NCBI GenBank assembly: GCA_963761115.1
Contig: CAVXFS010000005.1
Span: 186,001-250,000, forward strand
Source: CAVXFS01 sp963761115
GTDB lineage: Bacteria; Pseudomonadota; Gammaproteobacteria; Burkholderiales; Gallionellaceae
Reading direction: 5' to 3'
DNA length: 64,000 nt
A program made the position numbers and the translations under genes. Positions 17,581-34,155 of the stretch are shown here, piece by piece; the stretch's first letter is position 1; each line of letters opens with the position of its first letter. A model generated the notes under the pieces. It made no database searches and was not told where the DNA came from. It saw nothing but the letters and a program-made list of their open reading frames with translations.

Positions 17581-18771
17581 ATGGCAAAGAGCAAATTTGA
17601 ACGTACGAAGCCGCACGTGAACGTGGGTACGATAGGACACGTTGACCATGGCAAGACGACCTTGACGGCGGCGATCACGACGGTGCTGTCGAAGAAGTTT
17701 GGCGGCGAAGCCAAGGGTTATGCGCAGATCGACGCGGCGCCGGAAGAGAAGGCGCGCGGCATTACCATCAACACGGCACACGTGGAATACGAGACGGAGA
17801 AGCGCCACTATGCGCACGTTGACTGCCCGGGGCACGCGGACTATGTGAAGAACATGATAACTGGAGCTGCGCAGATGGACGGCGCGATCCTGGTGGTGTC
17901 TGCTGCGGACGGTCCGATGCCGCAGACACGGGAGCACATCCTGCTGGCGCGCCAGGTTGGGGTGCCGTACATCGTGGTGTTCATGAACAAGTGCGACATG
18001 GTTGACGACGAGGAGTTGCTGGAACTGGTCGAGATGGAAGTGCGCGAATTGCTGACCAAGTACGATTTTCCGGGTGACGACATCCCGATCATCAAGGGTT
18101 CGGCGCTGAAGGCGATGGAAGGCGACACGGGCGAGTTGGGCGAAGGCGCGATCATGAAGCTGGCGGATGCGCTGGACAGCTATATTCCCGAGCCGGAGCG
18201 TGCGCTGGATGGGGCATTCCTGATGCCGGTTGAAGACGTGTTCTCGATCTCGGGTCGCGGCACGGTGGTGACCGGACGTATCGAGCGGGGCATCATCAAG
18301 GTGGGCGAGGAGATCGAGATCGTGGGCTTGAAGCCGACGCAGAAGACCACGTGCACGGGCGTTGAGATGTTCCGCAAGCTGCTGGACCAGGGTCAGGCGG
18401 GCGACAACGTGGGCGTACTGCTGCGCGGCACCAAGCGCGAGGAAGTCGAGCGTGGCCAGGTATTGGCGAAGCCGGGCAGCATCACACCGCATACCAAGTT
18501 CACGGCGGAGATCTATGTACTGAGCAAGGATGAAGGCGGTCGTCATACGCCGTTCTTCCAGGGCTACCGTCCGCAGTTCTACTTCCGCACCACGGACGTG
18601 ACCGGTGCGGTGGAATTGCCGGCGGGCACCGAGATGGTGATGCCGGGAGACAACGTGTCGGTATCGGTAAACCTGATCGCGCCGATCGCGATGGAAGAAG
18701 GTCTGCGTTTTGCGATCCGCGAAGGCGGCCGCACGGTGGGTGCGGGCGTGGTGGCGAAGGTTATCGAGTAA
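17581..18771 (+). CDS. tuf: Elongation factor Tu, copy 1
   Basis: A 396-residue EF-Tu that delivers aminoacyl-tRNA to the ribosome as a GTP complex. The G motifs are GHVDHGKT (residues 19-26), DCPGHADY and NKCD, and the effector ARGITINTAHVEY is intact. The position after the Tyr-Gly-Thr tRNAs and before tRNA-Trp/secE matches tufB of other proteobacteria. It differs from copy 2 at three bases that I could find, one of which changes the protein (Glu here, Asp in copy 2, in GTKREEVERG). Confidence 0.98.
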   Translation: MAKSKFERTKPHVNVGTIGHVDHGKTTLTAAITTVLSKKFGGEAKGYAQIDAAPEEKARGITINTAHVEYETEKRHYAHVDCPGHADYVKNMITGAAQMDGAILVVSAADGPMPQTREHILLARQVGVPYIVVFMNKCDMVDDEELLELVEMEVRELLTKYDFPGDDIPIIKGSALKAMEGDTGELGEGAIMKLADALDSYIPEPERALDGAFLMPVEDVFSISGRGTVVTGRIERGIIKVGEEIEIVGLKPTQKTTCTGVEMFRKLLDQGQAGDNVGVLLRGTKREEVERGQVLAKPGSITPHTKFTAEIYVLSKDEGGRHTPFFQGYRPQFYFRTTDVTGAVELPAGTEMVMPGDNVSVSVNLIAPIAMEEGLRFAIREGGRTVGAGVVAKVIE

Positions 18772-18774
18772 AGC

Positions 18775-18869
18775 AGTCGTTAGACGCTAGACGCTAGTCG
18801 TTAGTTAAAGCAAAACCCGCGCAGCGGACAAAGCCCAACTAATAACTAGCGACTAACGACTAGTAACTG
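18775..18869. repeat. Heptamer inverted-arm element, copy C (TTAGTCG family)
   Basis: Left-arm heptamers (AGTCGTTAGACGCTAGACGC and on) start 3 bases after the tuf stop. The centre contains aaaacccgcgcagcggac, with a CCGCGCAGCGG palindrome, and the right arm is CGACTAA-type heptamers. The element after tuf copy 2 has almost the same left arm and centre. It lies just before tRNA-Trp. Confidence 0.85.
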
Positions 18870-18874
18870 TATTT

Positions 18875-18950
18875 AGGCCAGTAGCTCAATTGGTAGAGTA
18901 TCGGTCTCCAAAACCGAGGGTTGGGGGTTCGAGACCCTCCTGGCCTGCCA
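18875..18950 (+). tRNA. tRNA-Trp (anticodon CCA)
   Basis: A 76-base tRNA with encoded CCA. The acceptor AGGCCAG pairs with CTGGCCT, the D arm is AGCTCAATTGGTAGAGT, the anticodon loop reads CTCCAAA and the T arm GGGGTTCGAGACCCT. Its place between tuf and secE is the classical one. Confidence 0.97.
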
Positions 18951-18995
18951 AGATAATAGTGGCCATGAATGACATGGCCAAAAATGGATACGCGG

Positions 18996-19343
18996 ATGGT
19001 TGACAAAATTAAGTTGGGCGTGGCTATCCTGCTGGTGGCAGCCGGTATTGCAGGGTTTTATTACCTGCACGAGAGCCCCGCCGTGGTAAAGCTGTTGTCG
19101 ATTTTGGTCGGGTTTTTGCTGGCGGCAGCTGTTGCCTGGACAACCGAGCCTGGCAAACGTCTGTTCGTGTTTGCGCAGGAATCAGTGGCCGAGTCCAAGC
19201 GCGTGGTGTGGCCGACACGCAAGGAGACCATTCAGACGACCGGCGTGGTGATCGCATTTGCGATAACCATGGCGCTGTTCCTCTGGGCGGTGGATGCGAG
19301 CCTGATGGTTGTGGTCAATAAACTGATGGGACGGAGTGAGTGA
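18996..19343 (+). CDS. secE: Preprotein translocase subunit SecE
   Basis: A 115-residue inner-membrane component of the SecYEG channel. Three helices (about residues 6-24, 31-50 and 85-105) precede and follow the conserved cytoplasmic segment ESVAESKRVVWPTRKETIQT, as in the three-helix SecE of E. coli. The start at the ATG of MVDKIKL is chosen by resemblance to betaproteobacterial relatives; in-frame ATGs at 18969 and 18984 would add 9 or 4 residues, and none has a strong ribosome-binding site. The stop overlaps the nusG ATG. Confidence 0.9.
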   Translation: MVDKIKLGVAILLVAAGIAGFYYLHESPAVVKLLSILVGFLLAAAVAWTTEPGKRLFVFAQESVAESKRVVWPTRKETIQTTGVVIAFAITMALFLWAVDASLMVVVNKLMGRSE

Positions 19344-19876
19344 TGACCAAGCGTTGGTATGTAGTCCATACTTACTCGCAGTTTGAAAAGAGCGTGCAGC
19401 GCGCGTTGCAGGAGCGCATTGCCCGCGCCGGAATGGAGGATCTGTTTGGGCAGATCCTGGTTCCGGTCGAAGAAGTGGTGGAACTGAAGTCGGGCCAGAA
19501 GAGCATCAGCGAACGCAAGTTCTTTCCCGGCTACGTGCTGGTCGAGATGGAAATGACGGACGAAAGCTGGCATCTGGTCAAGAGCACGCCCAAGGTTACC
19601 GGCTTTCTCGGCGGTTCGGCGATGAAGCCGACGCCGATCAGCGCAAAGGAAGTGCAGAACATCATGCAGCAGATGCAGGCCGGTGTTGAAAAACCCAGGC
19701 CCAAGGTGCTGTTTGAAGTGGGTGAGGCGGTGCGCGTCAAGGAAGGCCCGTTCACCGATTTCCACGGTTCGGTGGAAGACGTCAATTACGACAAGAACAA
19801 GTTGCGGGTGGCGGTGACCATTTTTGGTCGCTCGACACCGGTGGAACTGGATTTCGGCCAAGTCGAAAAGGCCTGA
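19343..19876 (+). CDS. nusG: Transcription termination/antitermination factor NusG
   Basis: A 177-residue NusG that binds RNA polymerase and couples it to Rho or to ribosomal protein S10. The NGN domain starts TKRWYVVHTYSQFEKSVQ and includes KFFPGYVLVEMEM; the C-terminal KOW domain reads VKEGPFTDFHGSVEDVN. The ATG at 19343 overlaps the secE stop (TGATG), with GGAG six bases upstream; the GTG one codon earlier is unlikely. Confidence 0.97.
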   Translation: MTKRWYVVHTYSQFEKSVQRALQERIARAGMEDLFGQILVPVEEVVELKSGQKSISERKFFPGYVLVEMEMTDESWHLVKSTPKVTGFLGGSAMKPTPISAKEVQNIMQQMQAGVEKPRPKVLFEVGEAVRVKEGPFTDFHGSVEDVNYDKNKLRVAVTIFGRSTPVELDFGQVEKA

Positions 19877-19883
19877 AAGAAGG

Positions 19884-19982
19884 AGCTAGTAGCTTGTGGC
19901 TTGTAGCTGTAGCTTTTAATTGTCGCGCGAAAAGCGCGCATCTTAATTTAGCTACTAGCTACAGGCTACCAGCTACAGGCTA
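19884..19982. repeat. Heptamer inverted-arm element, copy G (TAGCTTG family)
   Basis: The left arm is variants of TAGCTTG/TAGCTG; the right arm is variants of CTACAGG/CTACTAG. The centre includes a perfect hairpin, TGTCGCGCG-aaaa-GCGCGCA. The architecture matches the TTAGTCG-family copies but the unit sequence is unrelated. It starts 7 bases after the nusG stop. Confidence 0.8.
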
Positions 19983-19990
19983 TTTTAACG

Positions 19991-20030
19991 GGGAGCGTAT
20001 CGGAGTAACGGCGGTATGCGTTTAACCCAC
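19991..20030 (+). promoter_or_regulatory. Possible L1-binding leader of rplKA mRNA
   Basis: Directly upstream of rplK, GCGTATC (19995-20001) and GGTATGC (20013-20019) can form a 7-bp stem with two G-U pairs, flanked by GGG and CCC that could extend it across an asymmetric internal loop. In many bacteria ribosomal protein L1 represses its operon at such a site. The structural match is by eye only. Confidence 0.35.
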
Positions 20031-20047
20031 TAAAAAGGAGTAGCAAC

Positions 20048-20479
20048 GTGGCAAAGAAGATTGTCGGCTATATCAAGCTGCAAGTGCCCGCAGGCAAGGC
20101 AAATCCCAGCCCGCCCATCGGCCCGGCATTGGGTCAGCGGGGATTGAATATCATGGAATTCTGCAAGGCGTTCAACGCCCAGACTCAGGGCGTTGAGCCC
20201 GGTCTGCCGATCCCGTGTGTGATCACCGCTTTTGCGGACAAGAGCTTCACCTTCATCATGAAGACCCCGCCCGCGACCATTCTGATCAAGAAGGCCGCTG
20301 GTGTGCAGAAGGGCAGCAAGAACCCCCATACCGAAAAAGTTGGCAAGCTGACGCGCAAGCAAGCGGAAGAGATCGCAACGACCAAGATGCCCGACCTGAC
20401 CGCAGCCGACATGGATGCGGCGGTACGCACCATTGCTGGCAGTGCGCGCAGCATGGGCATTACCGTGGAGGGCGTATAA
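20048..20479 (+). CDS. rplK: Ribosomal protein L11
   Basis: A 143-residue L11, which forms the base of the L7/L12 stalk with 23S rRNA and is needed for RelA activation on stalled ribosomes. It has the family segments KLQVPAGKANPSPPIGPALG and FIMKTPPATILIKKAAG. The start codon is GTG, set by AAGGAG seven to eight bases upstream. One base separates its stop from the rplA ATG. Confidence 0.97.
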   Translation: MAKKIVGYIKLQVPAGKANPSPPIGPALGQRGLNIMEFCKAFNAQTQGVEPGLPIPCVITAFADKSFTFIMKTPPATILIKKAAGVQKGSKNPHTEKVGKLTRKQAEEIATTKMPDLTAADMDAAVRTIAGSARSMGITVEGV

Positions 20480-20480
20480 C

Positions 20481-21179
20481 ATGGCGCAGATCTCCAAACG
20501 TTACAAGGCGCTGGCTGCCAAGGTAGACCGCAACAAGCTGTATGCGCTTGACCGAAGCACTGAATCTGGTGAAAGAAACCGCCAAGGCAAAATTTGACGA
20601 ATCGATAGACGTAGCAGTTAACCTTGGTATCGATGCCAAGAAATCCGACCAGTTGGTGCGCGGTTCTGTCGTGCTGCCCAAGGGTACCGGCAAGACGGTG
20701 CGCGTGGCTGTATTCGCCCAGGGTGCCAAGGCAGAGGAAGCCAAGGCTGCCGGCGCGGACATCGTCGGTTTCGAGGACCTGGCGGAAACCATCAAGGGTG
20801 GCAAGATGGACTTTGATATCGTGATCGCGTCCCCGGATGCGATGCGTATCGTCGGTCAATTGGGTCAGATTCTCGGACCGCGCGGCTTGATGCCCAACCC
20901 CAAGGTAGGTACGGTAACGCCGATGTGGCGGGGGCGGTGAAGAACGCCAAGGCCGGTCAGGTGCAATACCGTACCGACAAGAACGGCATCGTGCAATGCA
21001 CCATCGGACGCGCTTCGTTCGCGCCGGAGGCGCTGCGTGAAAACCTGCTGGCATTGATCGATGCGCTGAACAAGGCCAAGCCGCCATCTACCAAGGGTGT
21101 GTACCTGAAAAAGGTATCCGTTTCCAGCACCATGGGGGTTGGCATCCGTATTGAACAGAGCAGCTTGGCAATAATTTAA
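20481..21179 (+). CDS. rplA: Ribosomal protein L1, frame interrupted twice
   Basis: L1 binds the mobile L1 stalk of 23S rRNA and represses its own operon. The frame begins MAQISKRYKALAAKVDR. It gains a base near 20549 (expected Tyr-Ala-Leu-Thr-Glu-Ala) and loses a G near 20925 (expected Thr-Pro-Asp-Val-Ala), returning to the first frame. The core VRGSVVLPKGTGKTVRVAVF, LGPRGLMPNPKVGTVTP and SVSSTMGVGIRIE are intact, and total length is normal at about 232 residues. Errors in the sequence are more likely than loss of this gene. Confidence 0.92.
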
Positions 21180-21187
21180 TTTGAATT

Positions 21188-21212
21188 GCGGCATGGTGGT
21201 GTGCCATGCCGC
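21188..21212 (+). terminator. Hairpin after rplA (weak or partial terminator)
   Basis: GCGGCATGG (21188-21196) and CCATGCCGC (21204-21212) form a perfect 9-bp stem with a 7-base loop. The following bases are TTGAAGG, not a T-run, so an attenuating or RNA-processing role is as likely as termination. Confidence 0.5.
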
Positions 21213-21239
21213 TTGAAGGCTTTGGACTGCTGGCATCAC

Positions 21240-21448
21240 AGGCAGATTGTCAAAGACCGTAGGTGCCTCAGGGCTTAATACTCGGTAGATGTTGATGGTG
21301 CGGGGCTGTTTCTTTCCCCGGTATTCTGTCTTCTGTCTTCCGATACCCACGCAGATGGTGTGCCGGCGAGCAGGAAGTTGTGAGTTTATTCCTGGCTTTA
21401 AGGGCGCTGTTGTTAACCACGGGACATTAACTGTGTCCCGGTAATTGG
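21240..21448 (+). promoter_or_regulatory. Probable L10-type leader of the rplJL mRNA
   Basis: The untranslated region before rplJ contains AAAGACCGTAGGTGCC followed by GGCTTAAT and, about 70 bases later, ACCCACGCAGATGGT. These resemble the two halves of the betaproteobacterial L10 autoregulatory leader, bound by the L10-L12 complex. Between them lies extra sequence with GTCTTCTGTCTTC. A separate hairpin, GGGACA-ttaactg-TGTCCC at 21421-21439, sits just before the rplJ ribosome-binding site. Confidence 0.55.
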
Positions 21449-21460
21449 ATGGAGGAAGAC

Positions 21461-21955
21461 TTGGCTCTTAATCTGCAGGAAAAACAGGCAGTGGTCGCAG
21501 AAGTCGGCGCACAAGTGGCGCAGGCCCAGACCATCGTTCTGGCTGAGTACCGTGGCATCGAAGTCAGCGAAATCACCCAGTTGCGTGCCAATGCGCGCAA
21601 GTCAGGGGTGTATTTCCATGTGTTGAAAAACACGCTGGCGCGTCGTGCGGTGCAGGGTACCCCGTTCGAGGCTTTGGCGGAAAAGATGGTCGGTCCGCTG
21701 GTATACAGCATCAGTGCCGATGCGGTTGCTGCCGCGAAAGTGGTGCATGAATTTGCCAGAACGAACGACAAACTGGTGGTCAAGGCCGGCGCGTACAACG
21801 GCAAGATGCTGGATGTGGCAGGCGTGAATGCGCTGGCTACAGTGCCGTCCAAGGAAGTGCTGTTGGCACAACTGTGCGGCTTGTTGCAATCGCCGATCTC
21901 CAGTCTGGCACGCGTGCTCAGCGCCGTGGCTGAGCAGAAGACTGTCGCTGCTTAA
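21461..21955 (+). CDS. rplJ: Ribosomal protein L10
   Basis: A 164-residue L10, which anchors the L7/L12 dimers to the ribosomal stalk. It starts ALNLQEKQAVVAEVGAQVAQ and contains SGVYFHVLKNTLARRAV. The chosen start is TTG at 21461: GGAGG lies five bases upstream and the resulting N-terminus matches relatives. An ATG at 21449 in the same frame overlaps that ribosome-binding site and would add Met-Glu-Glu-Asp. The alanine-rich C-terminal helix that binds L7/L12 is present. Confidence 0.93.
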   Translation: MALNLQEKQAVVAEVGAQVAQAQTIVLAEYRGIEVSEITQLRANARKSGVYFHVLKNTLARRAVQGTPFEALAEKMVGPLVYSISADAVAAAKVVHEFARTNDKLVVKAGAYNGKMLDVAGVNALATVPSKEVLLAQLCGLLQSPISSLARVLSAVAEQKTVAA

Positions 21956-21990
21956 CAATCACAACTACTTAAATATCTAGGAAGAAAAAA

Positions 21991-22363
21991 ATGGCATTTG
22001 ATAAAGACGCATTTATGACAGCACTGGACGGCATGTCCGTACTGGAATTGAACGAGCTGGTAAAAGCGATCGAAGAGAAGTTCGGCGTTTCCGCCGCTTC
22101 GATGGCAGCGCCTGCTGCTGGTGGCGGTGCTGCCGCTCCGGCTGCTGCTGAACAGACCGAATTCACCGTGATCCTAAGCTGCCGGCGACGCCAAGGTGAA
22201 CGTGATCAAGGCAGTACGCACGATCACTGGCCTGGGCTTGAAAGAAGCCAAGGACCTGGTTGATGGCGCACCGAAGCCGGTCAAGGAAGGTGTCAACAAG
22301 GCTGATGCTGATGCAATCCTGAAACAGCTGATCGAAGCTGGCGCGACTGCTGAAATCAAGTAA
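21991..22363 (+). CDS. rplL: Ribosomal protein L7/L12, one frame disruption
   Basis: The stalk protein that recruits translation GTPases. The N-terminal dimerisation part (LDGMSVLELNELVKAIEEKF) and the Ala/Gly-rich hinge are in one frame up to EFTVIL. The C-terminal domain continues in the next frame (AKVNVIKAVRTITGLGLKEA to the end EAGATAEIK). The break lies between 22174 and 22184, where two bases appear to be missing relative to the conserved Leu-Lys-Ala-Ala-Gly. AGGAAGA precedes the ATG. A strong terminator follows. Confidence 0.92.
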
Positions 22364-22376
22364 CGTTTTGCGGTGT

Positions 22377-22407
22377 AAAAGGCTGACGGTTTGTCCGTCA
22401 GCCTTTT
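22377..22407 (+). terminator. Intrinsic terminator after rplL
   Basis: AAAAGGCTGACGG and CCGTCAGCCTTTT pair as a 13-bp stem with a 5-base loop and end in TTTT. In this region L12 is needed in excess over RNA polymerase, and a partial terminator at this junction before rpoB is expected from other bacteria. Confidence 0.85.
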
Positions 22408-22519
22408 GCCGCTTTTAGAAGCATAATCGGCAATGACAGAAGCCAAGCGCGTCGAAGTTCACGGTGCAAACTGCGCTATCCGTTGTCCCTTGTCTTTTAC
22501 CCTAGGTCGTGGAGATATC

Positions 22520-26598
<4,079 letters not shown>

Positions 26599-26602
26599 AC
26601 AT

Positions 26603-26671
26603 GGGAAGTAGAGAGTGGGAAGTAGGGAGTGGGGGCGGTTTTCCCACTACCCACTCTCCACTCCCCACTCA
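26603..26671. repeat. Heptamer inverted-arm element, copy H (GGGAGTA/GGGAGTG family)
   Basis: The left arm is GGGAAGTA and GGGAGTG-type units; the right arm is CCCACTA/CCACTCT-type units; the centre is about ggcggtttt. It has the same mirrored layout as the other elements with a third unrelated unit sequence. It lies between the rpoB stop and the rpoC ribosome-binding site. Confidence 0.8.
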
Positions 26672-26692
26672 CCAGTTTTTTAGGAGTCACAA

Positions 26693-30922
<4,230 letters not shown>

Positions 30923-30926
<4 letters not shown>

Positions 30927-30951
30927 CATGGCTGGTGTTCATCAATAGAAT
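30923..30951 (+). promoter_or_regulatory. Sigma-70 promoter of the str operon
   Basis: TTGACA at 30923-30928 and TAGAAT at 30946-30951 have a 17-base spacer, followed by the GC-rich discriminator GCGCGG. The -35 overlaps the rpoC stop codon, so the str operon can start on its own just after rpoC. Confidence 0.85.
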
Positions 30952-30964
30952 GCGCGGTCTTTTT

Positions 30965-31012
30965 AGCCGTCACGGTGAGGGGTGCAAAATCTCCGTGACG
31001 GCTGTTATTTTT
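30965..31012 (+). terminator. Intrinsic terminator/attenuator between promoter and rpsL
   Basis: AGCCGTCACGG (30965-30975) and CCGTGACGGCT (30993-31003) form a perfect 11-bp stem with a 17-base loop and are followed by GTTATTTTTT. It lies downstream of the rpsL promoter and 44 bases before the gene, so it can end rpoBC transcripts but must be passed by transcripts from that promoter. Confidence 0.85.
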
Positions 31013-31055
31013 TGTATATTGTTGCCATATTGAAAGAATTTTTAGGGATATTGAA

Positions 31056-31433
31056 ATGCCAACCATCAACCAGTTAGTGCGCAAATCTCGTGTCGCCGAA
31101 CAAGAAAAAAGCAAGGTTCCGGCTCTTGGCGGGAGTCCGCAAAAGCGTGGTGTGTGTACCCGCGTGTATACGACTACTCCAAAGAAGCCGAACTCGGCGT
31201 TGCGCAAGGTTGCCAAGGTTCGCTTGACCAATGGTTTTGAAGTGATTTCATACATCGGTGGCGAGGGCCATAACCTGCAGGAGCACTCGGTCGTGCTGAT
31301 CCGTGGCGGTCGCGTCAAGGACTTGCCGGGTGTGCGTTACCACATGGTGCGCGGCAGTCTGGATACGGCAGGTGTGAAGGATCGCAAGCAATCCCGTTCC
31401 AAATATGGCGCGAAGCGCCCCAAGAAAGCTTAA
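31056..31433 (+). CDS. rpsL: Ribosomal protein S12
   Basis: A 125-residue S12, which monitors codon-anticodon pairing in the decoding centre. The streptomycin-related segments TTPKKPNSALRKVAKVRL (Lys at the position of K43) and HNLQEHSVVLIRGGRVKDLP carry wild-type residues. Start at ATG with AGGGAT upstream. First gene of rpsL-rpsG-fusA-tuf. Confidence 0.98.
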   Translation: MPTINQLVRKSRVAEQEKSKVPALGGSPQKRGVCTRVYTTTPKKPNSALRKVAKVRLTNGFEVISYIGGEGHNLQEHSVVLIRGGRVKDLPGVRYHMVRGSLDTAGVKDRKQSRSKYGAKRPKKA

Positions 31434-31455
31434 CTTTTAGAGATTCGAGGTCGAT

Positions 31456-31926
31456 ATGCCAAGACGTAGAGAAGTCCCCAAACGTGACATCCTGCCGGAT
31501 CCTAAATACGGCAACCAGGACCTGTCCAAATTCGTGAACGTGCTGATGACTGCCGGCAAGAAGTCGGTGGCGGAGCGCATCCTTTATGGCGCGCTGGAGC
31601 AGATCGAGAAAAAGAGCGGGAAAGACCCGATCGAAGTGTTCAACATGGCATTGTCCAATGCCAAGCCGCAGGTCGAAGTGAAGAGTCGCCGCGTTGGCGG
31701 TGCCAACTATCAGGTTCCGGTCGAGGTGCGCCCTTCGCGCCGTATGGCGCTGGCCATGCGCTGGTTGAAGGAATCTGCGCGCAAGCGTGGCGAAAAGTCC
31801 ATGGGTTTCCGTCTGGCTGGCGAGTTGATGGACGCATCGGAAGGCCGTGGTGGTGCGGTCAAGAAGCGTGAAGAAGTGCATCGTATGGCCGAAGCAAACA
31901 AGGCATTCTCGCATTTCCGTTTCTAA
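31456..31926 (+). CDS. rpsG: Ribosomal protein S7
   Basis: A 156-residue S7, a primary binder of the 16S rRNA head and translational repressor of the str operon in E. coli. It begins PRRREVPKRDILPDPKYGN and contains VGGANYQVPVEVRPSRR and the RGGAVKKREEVHRMAEANK tail. It lies 22 bases after rpsL and is intact. Confidence 0.98.
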   Translation: MPRRREVPKRDILPDPKYGNQDLSKFVNVLMTAGKKSVAERILYGALEQIEKKSGKDPIEVFNMALSNAKPQVEVKSRRVGGANYQVPVEVRPSRRMALAMRWLKESARKRGEKSMGFRLAGELMDASEGRGGAVKKREEVHRMAEANKAFSHFRF

Positions 31927-31953
31927 AAGAATAAAGATAAGGCTAGGTACACT

Positions 31954-34051
31954 GTGGCACGCAAAACACCAATCGAACTCTATCGCAACATCGGCATCAG
32001 TGCGCACATCGATGCGGGCAAGACCACGACCACGGAACGTGTTCTGTTCTATACCGGGGTGTCGCATAAAATTGGCGAGGTACATGATGGCGCCGCCGTG
32101 ATGGACTGGATGGAGCAGGAGCAGGAGCGGGGCATTACCATTACATCTGCCGCGACCACCTGTTACTGGACCGGGATGGACAAGAACTATCCCGAGCATC
32201 GCATCAACATCATCGATACGCCGGGACACGTCGATTTCACCATCGAGGTGGAGCGCTCGATGCGCGTGCTGGACGGCGCGTGCATGGTGTATTGCGCAGT
32301 TGGCGGCGTGCAACCGCAGTCGGAAACAGTGTGGCGCCAGGCCAACAAGTACCGCGTGCCGCGCCTGGCTTTTGTCAACAAGATGGATCGTTCCGGCGCC
32401 AATTTCTTCAAGGTTGTCGACCAGATGAAAACGCGTCTGCGTGCCAATGTGGTGCCGATTCAGGTGCCGATAGGTGCCGAAGAGAAGTTCGAAGGCGTGG
32501 TTGATCTGATTCGCATGAAGGCTATCTACTGGGATGAAGAGACGAAGGGCATGAAGTTCGAGCTGCGGGATATACCTGCTGATCTTCTGGCAACTGCGCA
32601 GGAATGGCGCGAGAAGATGGTCGAGAGCGCAGCGGAAGCGTCTGAAGAGATGATGAACAAGTATCTCGAGGAAGGCGACCTGTCCGAGGCCGAGATCAAA
32701 CAGGGCTTGCGCATTCGCACTATCGCCAGCGAAATTGTGCCGATGTTGTGCGGCTCGGCCTTCAAGAACAAGGGTGTTCAGGCCATGCTGGATGCGGTGC
32801 TTGATTATCTGCCGGCCCCAACCGATATCCCGCCGGTCAAGGGCGAACTGGAAAATGAAACAATGGGCGAGCGCAAGGCGCCAGGACGACGAGCCGTTCT
32901 CGGCGTTGGCCTTCAAGATCATGACGGACCCCTTCGTGGGCCAGTTGATCTTCTTTCGCGTGTATTCCGGCAAGCTTAACTCGGGCGATACGATTTATAA
33001 CCCGATCAAGGGCAAGAAAGAGCGCATCGGGCGTATCTTGCTGATGCACGCAAACGAGCGTGTAGAGATCAAGGAAGTCTATGCCGGTGATATCGCCGCT
33101 GCGGTCGGCCTGAAGGATGCGACTACCGGGGATACGCTGTGCGATCCGGCCAAGGTGATCACGCTGGAACGCATGGTATTCCCTGAGCCGGTGATACACG
33201 TGGCAGTGGAACCAAAAACCAAGGCGGACCAGGAAAAGATGGGTATCGCGCTGAATCGTCTGGCGCAGGAAGACCCGTCTTTCCGCGTGCGCTCCGATGA
33301 GGAATCGGGCCAGACCATTATTTCCGGTATGGGTGAATTGCATCTGGAAGTTCTGGTTGAACGCATGAAGCGCGAATTCGGCGTGGAAGCAAATGTGGGG
33401 GCGCCGCAAGTTGCCTATCGTGAAGCGATACGCAAGCCGGTCGAGGTCGAAGGCAAGTTCGTCAAGCAATCCGGTGGCCGCGGCCAGTACGGCCATGTGT
33501 GGCTGAAACTGGAGCCGAACGAGTCCGGAAAAGGTTTTGAGTTCGTGGATGCAATCAAGGGCGGTTCGGTTCCGCGCGAATTCATTCCGGCGGTCAAAAA
33601 GGGTCTGGAAGAAACATTGCCGAATGGTGTGCTGGCCGGGTTCCCCGTGGTAGACGTGAAGGTTACCTTGTTCGACGGCTCCTACCATGATGTGGACTCC
33701 AACGAAAACGCTTTCAAGATGGCGGCTTCCATGGGCTTCAAGGACGGCATGCGCAAGGCAAGTCCGGTGCTGCTTGAACCAATGATGTCGGTCGAGGTGG
33801 AAACGCCGGAAGACTATACCGGCACGGTGATGGGCGATCTGTCGTCCCGCCGCGGCATGGTGCAGGGCATGGATGACATGGTTGGCGGCGGCAAGATCGT
33901 CAAGGCTGAAGTGCCTTTGGCCGAGATGTTCGGTTACTCGACTGCTTTGCGTTCTGCCACGCAGGGACGTGCGACCTACAGTATGGAATTCAAACTTTAT
34001 GCCGAAGCGCCGAAGAACGTCGCTGAAGCGGTTATGAACAGCAAAAAATAA
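31954..34051 (+). CDS. fusA: Elongation factor G, one frameshift
   Basis: EF-G catalyses ribosomal translocation. It starts at GTG (ARKTPIELYRNIGISAHID), with G1 AHIDAGKTTTTE, G3 DTPGHVDFT and G4 NKMD. A single extra C near 32882 (expected Glu-Arg-Lys-Ala-Gln-Asp-Asp-Glu-Pro) shifts the frame by +1, after which domains II-V follow normally (SALAFKIMTDPFVGQL, RGQYGHVWLKLEP, SSRRGMVQGMDDM). Repaired length is about 698 residues, normal for the family, so the break is probably an error. Confidence 0.95.
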
Positions 34052-34056
34052 CTTCA

Positions 34057-34142
34057 AGTCGCTAGACGTTAGTCGTTAGTTAATAGTTAAACCAACTTCT
34101 GACTGGCACTGACGACTAGTAGACTAACGACTAACGACTAGA
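34057..34142. repeat. Heptamer inverted-arm element, copy D (TTAGTCG family)
   Basis: It starts 6 bases after the fusA stop with AGTCGCTAGACGTTAGTCG. The centre is about 40 bases of less regular sequence with further TAGTTAA and GACTGG motifs, and it ends in CTAACGACTAACGACTAG. It fills nearly the whole fusA-tuf gap. Confidence 0.82.
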
Positions 34143-34155
34143 CTGAGGCGATATC

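Noticed and set aside
17413..18546. Long open frame (377 codons) on the minus strand across tuf copy 1, with a similar one across copy 2 (34138-35121)
   Set aside because: It is the antisense shadow of the strongly codon-biased tuf gene; the translation is His/Arg-rich low-complexity sequence without motifs, and it repeats at copy 2 only because tuf does.
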